This document shows, piece after piece, positions 27,191-33,924 of a stretch of DNA of 38,423 nt (positions are counted from its first letter, which is position 1; the number at the start of each line of letters is the position of its first letter). The position numbers were made by a program, and so were the translations under genes. The notes under the pieces are model-generated. The model was given only the letters and a program-made list of their open reading frames with translations. It was not told where the DNA came from and ran no database searches. This DNA comes from Borrelia coriaceae (GTDB taxonomy: Bacteria; Spirochaetota; Spirochaetia; Borreliales; Borreliaceae), in the NCBI RefSeq assembly GCF_023035295.1, contig NZ_CP075097.1:1-38423 (forward strand). The letters are read 5' to 3'.

Positions 27191-27265
27191 TGTTTTTATA
27201 TTATCAAAGATTTTAGTTATTTAGACTTTTTATTTAAAGGATGGATAAAAGATGGCACGTAATAT

Positions 27266-28354
27266 ATGAAAATAAATATTAAAAATATTAAAGTAAGAAG
27301 TATTTGTGCAACATTATTTATCTCTCTATTTCTTTCTTGTAATAATGGAATAGTAGAAGAACTTGAGAAGGAAAAGACTTTCTTATCCTCACTAATGGAT
27401 GTAGGTAGAAGTGCTGAGAATACTTATTACTCTTTTATGGAGTTGGTCTCAGATGTTTTGGGCTTTAATGTAACTAAAGAGACAACTGGGACTAAAGTAA
27501 AAGAATATTTTACAGGATTAGCAAGTGGGATAGAAAAAGCCATACAAGAATTAGTAAAAATTAAAAATAATACTGAGGAATTTGCTAAGGAGGAAACGGA
27601 ATCAGCCTTCAATAAAACTATTGAAGGATTTAAGGATACATTGACAACATTGAAGGGCTATGTGGAGTCTTTAAAAGATATAGGTGATGCTAATCAAAAA
27701 GTAGGTGAAGTAGGTGGTTCCCAAAATGGAGCAGCAGCAGATACAGAAGAATTAAAGAAAGCCCTTAAGGCATTGAAAGGAATAGTAGATATAGCTAAGA
27801 CACAAAAGGTTGAGGAACCTAAAAAAAATGATGTAGCAATATCCGATGCAAATTTAGTAGCGAATACTCCAAAAGATGGAGCAAGGGCTTTAGTTACAGG
27901 TAAGAATGCAGGAGCATCTGCGGGGCCAGGGGCAGCAGCAATAGTATCAGCAGTGAGTGGGGAAGCAATATTGGCAGCCATTGTTGCCGCTCAAGAAGAT
28001 GATGCAAGTACAGGAGTACCGGGAGGCACTGCTAGTGCAAATACAAGTGCGGTGGCATTTGCAAAAGGGGGTACTGATCAAACTAACATAGCAAATGTTG
28101 CAGCTAAAGCATCAGCAGTAGCAGGAGGTATAGCACTACGTTCATTAGTTAAAACAGGTAAATTAGCTGCTAATGATGCCAATAATGATAAAGCAACAGT
28201 ACAAGCAGCAGGAGTGGCAGCGGTAAATAAATTATTGGTAGCACTAGAAGATATAATTATTAAGACAGTCAAGAAGGTTCTTGAAAAAGCAAAAGAAAAG
28301 ATAGATAAATCAAGAGATTCACAACAAAATCCAGTTTCACAACCAAGTAGGTAG
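27266..28354 (+). CDS. vlp: Variable large protein, group A (VGRS type)
   Basis: 362 residues, leader MKINIKNIKVRSICATLFIS, lipobox Cys25, then NNGIVEELEKEKTFLSSLMD. Group A marks are VGRSAENTYYSFMELVSDVL, VKEYFTGLASGIEKAIQELV, LTTLKGYVESLKDIGDANQK, ALKALKGIVDIAKTQKVEEP, AIVSAVSGEAILAAIVAAQE, AVAGGIALRSLVKTGKLAAN and ALEDIIIKTVKKVLEKAKEK. The block before the start has a weak ribosome-binding site (AAAAGATGGCACGTAATAT). Unlike group A neighbours 12938 and 15359 it is followed by the common AAAGGAAAAC hairpin, so the cassette end has been exchanged. Confidence 0.9.
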   Translation: MKINIKNIKVRSICATLFISLFLSCNNGIVEELEKEKTFLSSLMDVGRSAENTYYSFMELVSDVLGFNVTKETTGTKVKEYFTGLASGIEKAIQELVKIKNNTEEFAKEETESAFNKTIEGFKDTLTTLKGYVESLKDIGDANQKVGEVGGSQNGAAADTEELKKALKALKGIVDIAKTQKVEEPKKNDVAISDANLVANTPKDGARALVTGKNAGASAGPGAAAIVSAVSGEAILAAIVAAQEDDASTGVPGGTASANTSAVAFAKGGTDQTNIANVAAKASAVAGGIALRSLVKTGKLAANDANNDKATVQAAGVAAVNKLLVALEDIIIKTVKKVLEKAKEKIDKSRDSQQNPVSQPSR

Positions 28355-28410
28355 GAATACAAATTAAGAAGATAAAATAATAAGGATATGCATAATTAAA
28401 TAAAGTCATT

Positions 28411-28448
28411 AAAGGAAAACACTTCTTTTATAGGAGTAGTTTTCCTTT
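28411..28448 (+). terminator. Cassette-end hairpin (AAAGGAAAAC type)
   Basis: AAAGGAAAAC pairs perfectly with GTTTTCCTTT, 56 bases after the stop, followed by TTTAGTATC. Confidence 0.68.
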
Positions 28449-28502
28449 TTTAGTATCTAGCCTCTTTGTTTAAAGGGTAGGGAAGAATGAGTCACGTAGC
28501 TT

Positions 28503-29567
28503 ATGAAAATAAATATTAAAAATATTAGAGTAAAAAGTATTTGTGCAACATTATTTATCTCTTTATTCCTTTCTTGTAATAGTGGAGTAATAGAAGAACT
28601 TGAGAAAAAAAATACTTTCTTTGATTCTCTTATCAAAATAGGTCATGGCTTTCAAGAAATATTCGGTTCTTTTGGGGATGCTTTTGGATTTAGTGCTTTT
28701 AAATCTGGTGATAAGAGAAGTGCAGTAGGTGCTCATTTTGAGAAAATAAAAATAGGATTAAAAGGTACTAAGGATAAATTGGATGAGTTTGCAACAAAAA
28801 TATCTTCTATACCATATGCTGATACTACAATCGTTAAGGGTGAAATTAAAGGCGCAAATGATGTGTTTGATAAATTAATTGCTGCTCTCACTAAGCTTGC
28901 TGGTGCAACTAATGATAGTACTAATGACATTGGTAATACTGCTAGTGGTGCTAAAGCTGGTGTTGCTGATAAGCCTGAAGTTGAAGTGGTTATTGCAGGA
29001 GTTAAAGAAATAATTGATGCAGCAGTAAAATCTGGTGTACAGATTGAACAAGGTAAAGAAGGTAGTCCAGTGGGTAGTGCTTCAGGTGATGGTGCTACTG
29101 GTGTACTTGTTGGTAAAAATAATAGTTCTGCACCTGCTGCTAATGCAGGTTTTAAACTGGCAGATGAGGTGGCTAAAGCAGATCCATGGGCAATGATTGA
29201 CAAAATTAAAGATGCTAATGCTGGAGCTGAGCTTTCTGCTACTTCTGAAGCAGGGGCACTAGCTACTAAAATTGATACTTCTAATACTGCTGGAGCAAAG
29301 ACTAATGCAGACCTAGCAGCAGCTACTGCTCTTAAGGCCATGACTAAAGGTAGTGGCAAACTTACTGCTAATGGTGCTAATAATGAACCTGATGCAGTTA
29401 AAGCAGCAGGAGTAAGTGCTGTGAATAAGGTACTAGGGATACTTGATTTAATAATTAGAAAAACAGTGGCAAATAATTTAGAGAAAATAAAAGAAGCTGT
29501 TAAGAAAATAACATACTCTGAAACTGAGGGAACTAATGCTACAGAAGCTGGTACTGTTACTAAATAG
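28503..29567 (+). CDS. vlp: Variable large protein, group B (GHGFQEI type)
   Basis: 354 residues, leader MKINIKNIRVKSICATLFIS with lipobox Cys25, then NSGVIEELEKKNTFFDSLIK. Group B marks are IGHGFQEIFGSFGDAFGFSA, RSAVGAHFEKIKIGLKGTKD, FDKLIAALTKLAGATNDSTN, VVIAGVKEIIDAAVKSGVQI, VAKADPWAMIDKIKDANAGA, ADLAAATALKAMTKGSGKLT and LDLIIRKTVANNLEKIKEAV. Compared with 17956 it lacks about 7 residues near VGDALGF. The pre-start block is altered (GAGTCACGTAGCTTATG) with no clear GGAGG, which would make translation from this site poor. Confidence 0.9.
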   Translation: MKINIKNIRVKSICATLFISLFLSCNSGVIEELEKKNTFFDSLIKIGHGFQEIFGSFGDAFGFSAFKSGDKRSAVGAHFEKIKIGLKGTKDKLDEFATKISSIPYADTTIVKGEIKGANDVFDKLIAALTKLAGATNDSTNDIGNTASGAKAGVADKPEVEVVIAGVKEIIDAAVKSGVQIEQGKEGSPVGSASGDGATGVLVGKNNSSAPAANAGFKLADEVAKADPWAMIDKIKDANAGAELSATSEAGALATKIDTSNTAGAKTNADLAAATALKAMTKGSGKLTANGANNEPDAVKAAGVSAVNKVLGILDLIIRKTVANNLEKIKEAVKKITYSETEGTNATEAGTVTK

Positions 29568-29618
29568 ATAACTAATCAAATTTAATAGAAAACAGATAAA
29601 CTAAATGATAAAGTCATT

Positions 29619-29656
29619 AAGGGAAAATGTTTCTCTAAATGAGAGATGTTTTCCTT
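29619..29656 (+). terminator. Cassette-end hairpin with inner stem
   Basis: AAGGGAAAA faces TTTTCCTT with one bulge, and an inner stem TCTCT/AGAGA closes the loop. It is 51 bases after the stop and followed by TTTTATATT. Confidence 0.6.
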
Positions 29657-29707
29657 TTTTATATTTAGCCTCTGTAGTTAAGGAAAGGGGAATGAGGCAC
29701 GTAATAT

Positions 29708-30782
29708 ATGACTAAAAATATTAAAAATATTAGATTAAAAAGAATTTGTGCAACATTGTTTATCTCTCTATTCCTTTCTTGTAATAATTCTGGTGAGGAA
29801 TTAGAAAAACATCAAAATCAAAATAACTTCTTATCCTCGCTTGCTAATTTAGGTAATGACTTCTTATCTGTCTTCACTTATTTTGGGGATTCACTTGGTG
29901 GTGTTTTAGCTTTTGATAAGACTACTACAAAGTCTGAGGTTGGTAAATACTTTAAAAAGGTTCAAGATACTGTACAAGGAACTAAGGACGCTCTTAATAA
30001 AATTGTTGAGGATATGGAAAAAGAACATAATCGTAATGCTTCTGGAACAAAGGCTGCTGTAAAAACTTTAAATGAAAAACTTGATAAGATAATTGAAGGT
30101 GCTAAGATCGCTAGTGAGGCTATTGGTATTGATGGTACTGACCCAATTGCTAATGTTTCTGTTGGTGTAGGTGCTAAAGGTGAAGCTGCTAACTTAATCA
30201 AGGGAATTAAAGGTGGTATTGTAGAAGTGGTGCTTCAAGGTAAAGGAAATGCTGAAGCGGGTGATGGTAAAAAGGCTGAAGATGGTTCTGTTGACAGGGT
30301 TGCAAATGCTGGTGAAGCAGGAAAGTTATTTGGTAATTCTGGTGGTGGTGCTATTTCTGATGCTTCCAATGCAAAAAAGCAGCAGTGGATGCAGCAAAAG
30401 CTGTTTGAGCAGTAACAGGTGCTGATATATTACAAGCTATGGTTAAAGATAATGGAGCTGCTGCTAAATTGGCTAATAGTACTCCTACCAATGTTGCTGA
30501 TGCTGCTGGAACTGGTGTTAAAGATGGGACTATAGCAGGAGGTATTGCACTACAAGCAATGGCTAAGGGTGGTAAATTTGCTAATAGTAGTGATGGTGAT
30601 GCCCATTGCAAAGGAAGCAATAAAAAACTTAACTGTAAGTGCAGTAACTAAGACATTAGGTACATTAACTGTTGCAATAAGAAAAATAATTGATGCAGGA
30701 CTTAAAGAAATTAAAAAAGCTATGGAATATAAACGCTAATGATATTTCTGTTACTGTTGAAGCTAGGACTGTTACTAAATAA
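29708..30782 (+). pseudogene. vlp: Vlp pseudogene, group D, several lesions
   Basis: The leader begins MTKNIKNIRLKRICATLFIS with lipobox Cys25. The body is open to 30415: NNFLSSLANLGNDFLSVFTY, FGDSLGGVLAFDKTTTKSEV, KKVQDTVQGTKDALNKIVED. The frame breaks in a run of six A (30373-30378). In the restored frame TGA at 30406-30408 replaces the Gly of [12 protein letters not shown]. The frame then runs to about 30600 ([20 protein letters not shown]), shifts again to [20 protein letters not shown] and [16 protein letters not shown], and shifts once more near 30725 before [16 protein letters not shown]. Four lesions make this the most decayed long cassette, at the right edge of the archive. Confidence 0.87.
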
Positions 30783-30817
30783 ATGATTAATTTTTAAATT
30801 AAATAATAAAGTCATTT

Positions 30818-30854
30818 AAGGGGAAACACTTCTTTTATGGAAGGTGGTTCCTTT
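30818..30854 (+). terminator. Last cassette-end hairpin
   Basis: AAGGGGAAAC faces GGTTCCTTTT imperfectly, 35 bases after the last vlp stop. It marks the right end of the archive. Confidence 0.5.
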
Positions 30855-31160
30855 TGTTGTATTATGAGATTAGTTTTGTTTAGTATATGGGTAAGATTAC
30901 TTGGAAAGTAAACACAATTTTAATATTTATTTTTAGAATTGAAATTGTATTTCATTGGTTACAGGGCCTAAATTAAGATTATGTTTTTTTGTTATATATG
31001 GAAATATAGTTTTGTAGTACTTTTATAGAGATAAGGTACGATATATTGTATGATTTTGTGTATTTATTTGATATTTAACATAAAGGGTGTATATTTACCA
31101 ATAATTGTTGTATTTCAAAATTGATATTTGATAATTAATTTGCTATTCCCGGAGGGAAGT
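30855..31160. other. T-rich spacer before the lipoprotein gene
   Basis: About 300 bases without a gene. A weak promoter candidate for the gene at 31161 is TTGTAT, 16 bases, GATAAT, near 31108-31135. I see no vlp expression-site features here. Confidence 0.35.
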
Positions 31161-31859
31161 ATGAATAGAAATGTTTTGGCAATATGTATGTTAGCACTAA
31201 TGTGTTTTATATCATGTGATATAAACGCCTTAAATGAATTATTAGGTAAATCAAAAGAAAAGTTTTTAGAAGAAAACATAAGGATAAAGGATTTAAAATC
31301 TAAAAAAGAAAGTCAAGAAGTTGTAAAAAAACAAGTTGGTGATATAGATAATACTAAGGCTTTGGATAAAGGCCTTTCTAATCTTGTTGCAGTTAAGGAA
31401 GACAGTATTAATGCTAATGGAAAGGATAATATAATTGTTGAGGATGAAACCAAAGGTTTTCAATGGTGGGATGGAAGCAATGAAAAGACTTGGGAAAATC
31501 TTGATAAAATGTATATTGAGGCTAGGGCTAGGGTTAAAAGTTGTTACGATATTTGGATGAATGCTATTGCAACTTGTCATGATGCTGATAAAGCTTTATA
31601 TCAGGCTATTTCCGAGCTTAATAAAGTTGGTGAAAGAAGTGTTAATATCATTAATGGGAAGGATGTAATCTTTGCGGCGGAAAAAAAAGTGGATGCAGCT
31701 GTTGAAGTTTTGAAAAGAGCTGAAAAAGCAGAGGAAAAAGCTAATGAGGATCGTAAAGCAGCGGATGTTTACCTAAGTAAGGTTGAAGCAACCATTGAAG
31801 TTTTTAGAAACTTTTTGATAGATCATGAGGGTGTTAAAGAAAGTCAGATGTATGATTAA
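31161..31859 (+). CDS. Helical outer-surface lipoprotein, family not recognised
   Basis: 232 residues from the ATG at 31161, which has an excellent site (CGGAGGGA, 6 bases upstream); an ATG 33 bases earlier has none. The signal peptide MNRNVLAICMLALMCFISC ends in a lipobox with Cys19. A lysine-rich linker follows, then FQWWDGSNEKTWENLDKMYI, an unusual tryptophan-rich segment (about residues 106-126), ARVKSCYDIWMNAIATCHDA with two cysteines, and a long C-terminal helix rich in Ala, Glu and Lys (AEKKVDAAVEVLKRAEKAEE). The layout of lipid anchor, tether and helical body fits Borrelia surface lipoproteins. OspD-like or other families are possible, but I cannot assign one. A strong hairpin follows at 31885. 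Confidence 0.8.
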   Translation: MNRNVLAICMLALMCFISCDINALNELLGKSKEKFLEENIRIKDLKSKKESQEVVKKQVGDIDNTKALDKGLSNLVAVKEDSINANGKDNIIVEDETKGFQWWDGSNEKTWENLDKMYIEARARVKSCYDIWMNAIATCHDADKALYQAISELNKVGERSVNIINGKDVIFAAEKKVDAAVEVLKRAEKAEEKANEDRKAADVYLSKVEATIEVFRNFLIDHEGVKESQMYD

Positions 31860-31884
31860 GGATTGGTGAAATAAGTTATAAAGT

Positions 31885-31925
31885 GTTTATCCCTTAAAAA
31901 TAAAGATTATTTTTAAGGGATAAAC
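31885..31925 (+). terminator. Hairpin after the lipoprotein gene, perfect 19-bp stem
   Basis: GTTTATCCCTTAAAAATAA (31885-31903) is the exact reverse complement of 31907-31925, with loop AGA. It starts 25 bases after the stop codon. There is no T run on either side, so it may be a bidirectional terminator or an mRNA-stabilising hairpin. Confidence 0.7.
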
Positions 31926-31958
31926 GAATCTAAATTTGGGTAACTATATTGTTTTCTA

Positions 31959-32243
31959 TTAAGATTCTAATAATTTTATAGTTCCATTTATGGTTGAATG
32001 TGGTGTTTGGGATTTAATATAGGGAAGGCTTATATGATTATTAGGGTGGCAATTTTTGGTAGTAATAAAATGTTTTTGAATTCTATTAACTAATAAAGGA
32101 ATACTTTTTTTTCTATCTATAACCCGATAAGATCGGTCTTCTAATGACACAGCGCCTTCAACAGCACCTTCAAGCAATTATGATTTATATTTTTTAATAA
32201 AATAATCTTTAAGCATTCTATATGCAAAATCATAAAGGAGCAT
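31959..32243 (-). pseudogene. Small minus-strand gene broken by a stop codon
   Basis: On the minus strand the frame from ATG at 32243 reads MLLYDFAYRMLKDYFIKKYK, S, a TAA at 32178-32180, then LLEGAVEGAVSLEDRSYRVI, DRKKSIPLLVNRIQKHFITT and KNCHPNNHISLPYIKSQTPH to a stop at 31959. The same frame continues on both sides of the stop, so a single C-to-T change in CAA would explain it. It lies 7 bases after the gene at 32251-32622 and looks like the second gene of that operon. I do not recognise the family; a prophage-like origin (cp32 type) is possible but unsupported. Confidence 0.5.
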
Positions 32244-32250
32244 AAAAAAT

Positions 32251-32622
32251 TTACTTATCATAATTTATGTCCTCAACGCTTCTTAATGCATCAAAACATT
32301 TTTTTAATTCTTGCTTAAATGCACGTTTGATTTTAAATTGCTCTTTAAATAAAAGTGCTTCTAATTCCCCTATCATTTCTTTAATGTGTGAATCTAACTT
32401 TTCAATATCTTTTTTAAGGCTTTCTTTTAAGAAACTCTTTAATGATTCAAATTCACTCTTAAGTCGTCCTTCAGCTTCAACACGTAATTCACCCATCATC
32501 TCTTTTTTAAATTCAACTAAAAAACCCTTAAATGCGTAAGTTCCAATCCAAGAAACACACACAAATAATGCAGTTGAAATACTTCCAATAATATTAATAT
32601 GCTTTTTAATTCCATTAGACAA
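32251..32622 (-). CDS. Small membrane-anchored coiled-coil protein
   Basis: 123 residues from a TTG start at 32622; AAAGGAG lies 9 bases upstream and no better ATG exists in frame. An N-terminal hydrophobic segment IIGSISTALFVCVSWIGTYA (residues about 11-30) is followed by about 90 residues of charged helix (EFKKEMMGELRVEAEGRLKS, EFESLKSFLKESLKKDIEKL) likely to form a coiled coil. The design resembles small phage-type or Bdr-like membrane proteins, but I see no family signature. It is transcribed divergently from the gene at 32945. Confidence 0.6.
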   Translation of the reverse strand: MSNGIKKHINIIGSISTALFVCVSWIGTYAFKGFLVEFKKEMMGELRVEAEGRLKSEFESLKSFLKESLKKDIEKLDSHIKEMIGELEALLFKEQFKIKRAFKQELKKCFDALRSVEDINYDK

Positions 32623-32753
32623 TTAAATACTCTCCTTTATTTAATAGGCCTTTAAGACTTGAATGATAAGCAAAAATACTTCACCTTTCCTCACCTTTAC
32701 TAAAGCTCACAAAAGCAAAGTAATTTGCCCCTATCTTCGGAAATATTATCAAT

Positions 32754-32774
32754 ACTGTAGTACAGTAGTACTAC
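32754..32774. promoter_or_regulatory. Overlapping palindromes in a divergent promoter region
   Basis: ACTGTAGTACAGT (32754-32766) is symmetric about its central G and overlaps the perfect palindrome GTAGTACTAC (32765-32774). They lie in the 322-base gap between divergent genes, upstream of a TTGACA at 32833-32838 and of TGAAAT/ATTTCA at 32871-32886. This could be an operator. Confidence 0.4.
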
Positions 32775-32944
32775 AAACTACATAACCATGATATTAACAC
32801 TATATATAATAAATAGGTAAATATCAATAATTTTGACAAAACAATTTTATTGATTATTTATCATTGTTAATGAAATACACATTTCATCATAGATAAGCTT
32901 TTCCTATGCTAAAATATAAAAAAATAATCGGAGGAAATATTATC

Positions 32945-33616
32945 ATGATAAAAATAAGTGAAGTCAAACTATATAAAGTAGGAGAAGTAGTCAAAATATT
33001 AAAAGAAAATTTTAAATATGAGACAAATAATCAAATACTTTGCAGAAAGGCAGTAACGTTAAATGCATATGTTACATATAATAGGATAAGATACATTCCA
33101 GAAGACATAATCTGCAATCTAACCACAAACATAAGAAAAAGAGACATAAAAAAAAACATTGAAGAAATTATTGAAAAAAAAAGAGAAAATATAATAGAAA
33201 GGATAAGAATATACGATCAAAGGTATGGAATACCACCAATTATAGCAATAAAAAATATTAAAAGTCATAGTCCAAACACAAACACAATTGTACAAGCGAT
33301 CTTACAACTAAAAGAAGAGATATCAAAACAACAAGAAGAGATATCAAAACAACAAGAAGAGATATCAAAACAACAAGAAGAAATACAAAAAATACAAGAA
33401 GAACTCAAAGAAAAAAACAAGGAAATAACGAAACAACAAGAAGAAATACAAAAAATACAAGAAGAACTCAAAGAAAAAAACAAGGAAATAACGAAACAAC
33501 AAGAAGAAATACAAAACATAAAAAAACAATCTCAAGAAACAATACAAATAAATATGCTCAAAGAAGTAAAAGCTACATTAAATCATTTGGTTTATAAAGA
33601 ATCAAACAAAAATTAG
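32945..33616 (+). CDS. Coiled-coil protein with tandem repeats and a possible DNA-binding N-terminus
   Basis: 223 residues from the ATG at 32945, with CGGAGG 10 bases upstream. The N-terminus ISEVKLYKVGEVVKILKENF has the look of a MerR-type helix-turn-helix (xYxVGEVxKIL) but is not a clear member. Residues about 60-110 are basic. From about residue 125 there are tandem repeats: ISKQQEE three times (21-bp DNA repeats at about 33321-33380), then ITKQQEEIQKIQEELKEKNK with its Glu as a 63-bp unit, nearly twice. The heptad pattern predicts a long coiled coil. The tail reads MLKEVKATLNHLVYKES. Copy number of the repeats could vary by slippage. Function unknown; a plasmid-maintenance role would be a guess. 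Confidence 0.72.
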   Translation: MIKISEVKLYKVGEVVKILKENFKYETNNQILCRKAVTLNAYVTYNRIRYIPEDIICNLTTNIRKRDIKKNIEEIIEKKRENIIERIRIYDQRYGIPPIIAIKNIKSHSPNTNTIVQAILQLKEEISKQQEEISKQQEEISKQQEEIQKIQEELKEKNKEITKQQEEIQKIQEELKEKNKEITKQQEEIQNIKKQSQETIQINMLKEVKATLNHLVYKESNKN

Positions 33617-33924
33617 TATGATTTATCTAAAAAGTACAAACGACCTTGGTAGCTCAACCTCAATATTTAACAAAATAGCAATAAAGTCTATTTTATTGAC
33701 AACCATATTAGATTGATCTAAACTTAGTATAAGATGATAACAAATATTAAAATCTTTTATTATATATATTGGTTTACTAAAGTCGTTTCCAAGGTGTTTG
33801 GGGGGATAAGAGAATGGTGCATAAAAAAAATCACCTCGACTTTAAGTCTAGTCAAGAGTGAATTATTTATATATAATAAATATATAAATTTCCAAAGCTT
33901 CATGAAACCATGAAAATTTAAACT
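33617..33924. other. Spacer upstream of the winged-helix gene
   Basis: About 300 bases without a gene. Near its end TTCCAAAG (33890-33897) and CTTTGGAA (33923-33930) form an inverted repeat spanning the TTG start of the next gene, which could fold into a hairpin in the leader of the mRNA. Confidence 0.4.

Larger units (their letters stand above)
7830..30855 (+). other. vlp/vsp archive: about 20 head-to-tail silent cassettes
   Basis: All loci from 7830 to 30782 are variable major protein genes on the + strand, except one bdr gene at 9910. Most cassettes share a spacer ending in an AAAGGAGGCACGTAATAT-like block, the ATG, and a leader beginning MKINIKNI with lipobox cysteine at residue 25. Spacers from stop to next start are mostly 132-148 bases, with an inverted repeat about 45-55 bases after each stop. 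No -35/-10 pair is visible before the starts. In relapsing-fever Borrelia, archived copies replace the gene at a telomeric expression site by gene conversion. Confidence 0.88.

Noticed and set aside
11658..30854. Regular repeats between cassettes considered as a CRISPR array
   Set aside because: The repeats are spaced by whole genes of about 1 kb, are imperfect hairpins, and no cas genes are present.
30855..31160. Possible vlp expression site at the right edge of the archive
   Set aside because: The gene downstream is not a Vlp, the region lacks the cassette 5' block, and expression sites in this group are telomere-proximal, whereas both subtelomeres here hold other genes.
33265..33547. Antisense frames across the tandem repeats (Cys/Phe/Ser-rich)
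   Set aside because: Repeat shadows of the KQQEE coding repeats, without start sites.
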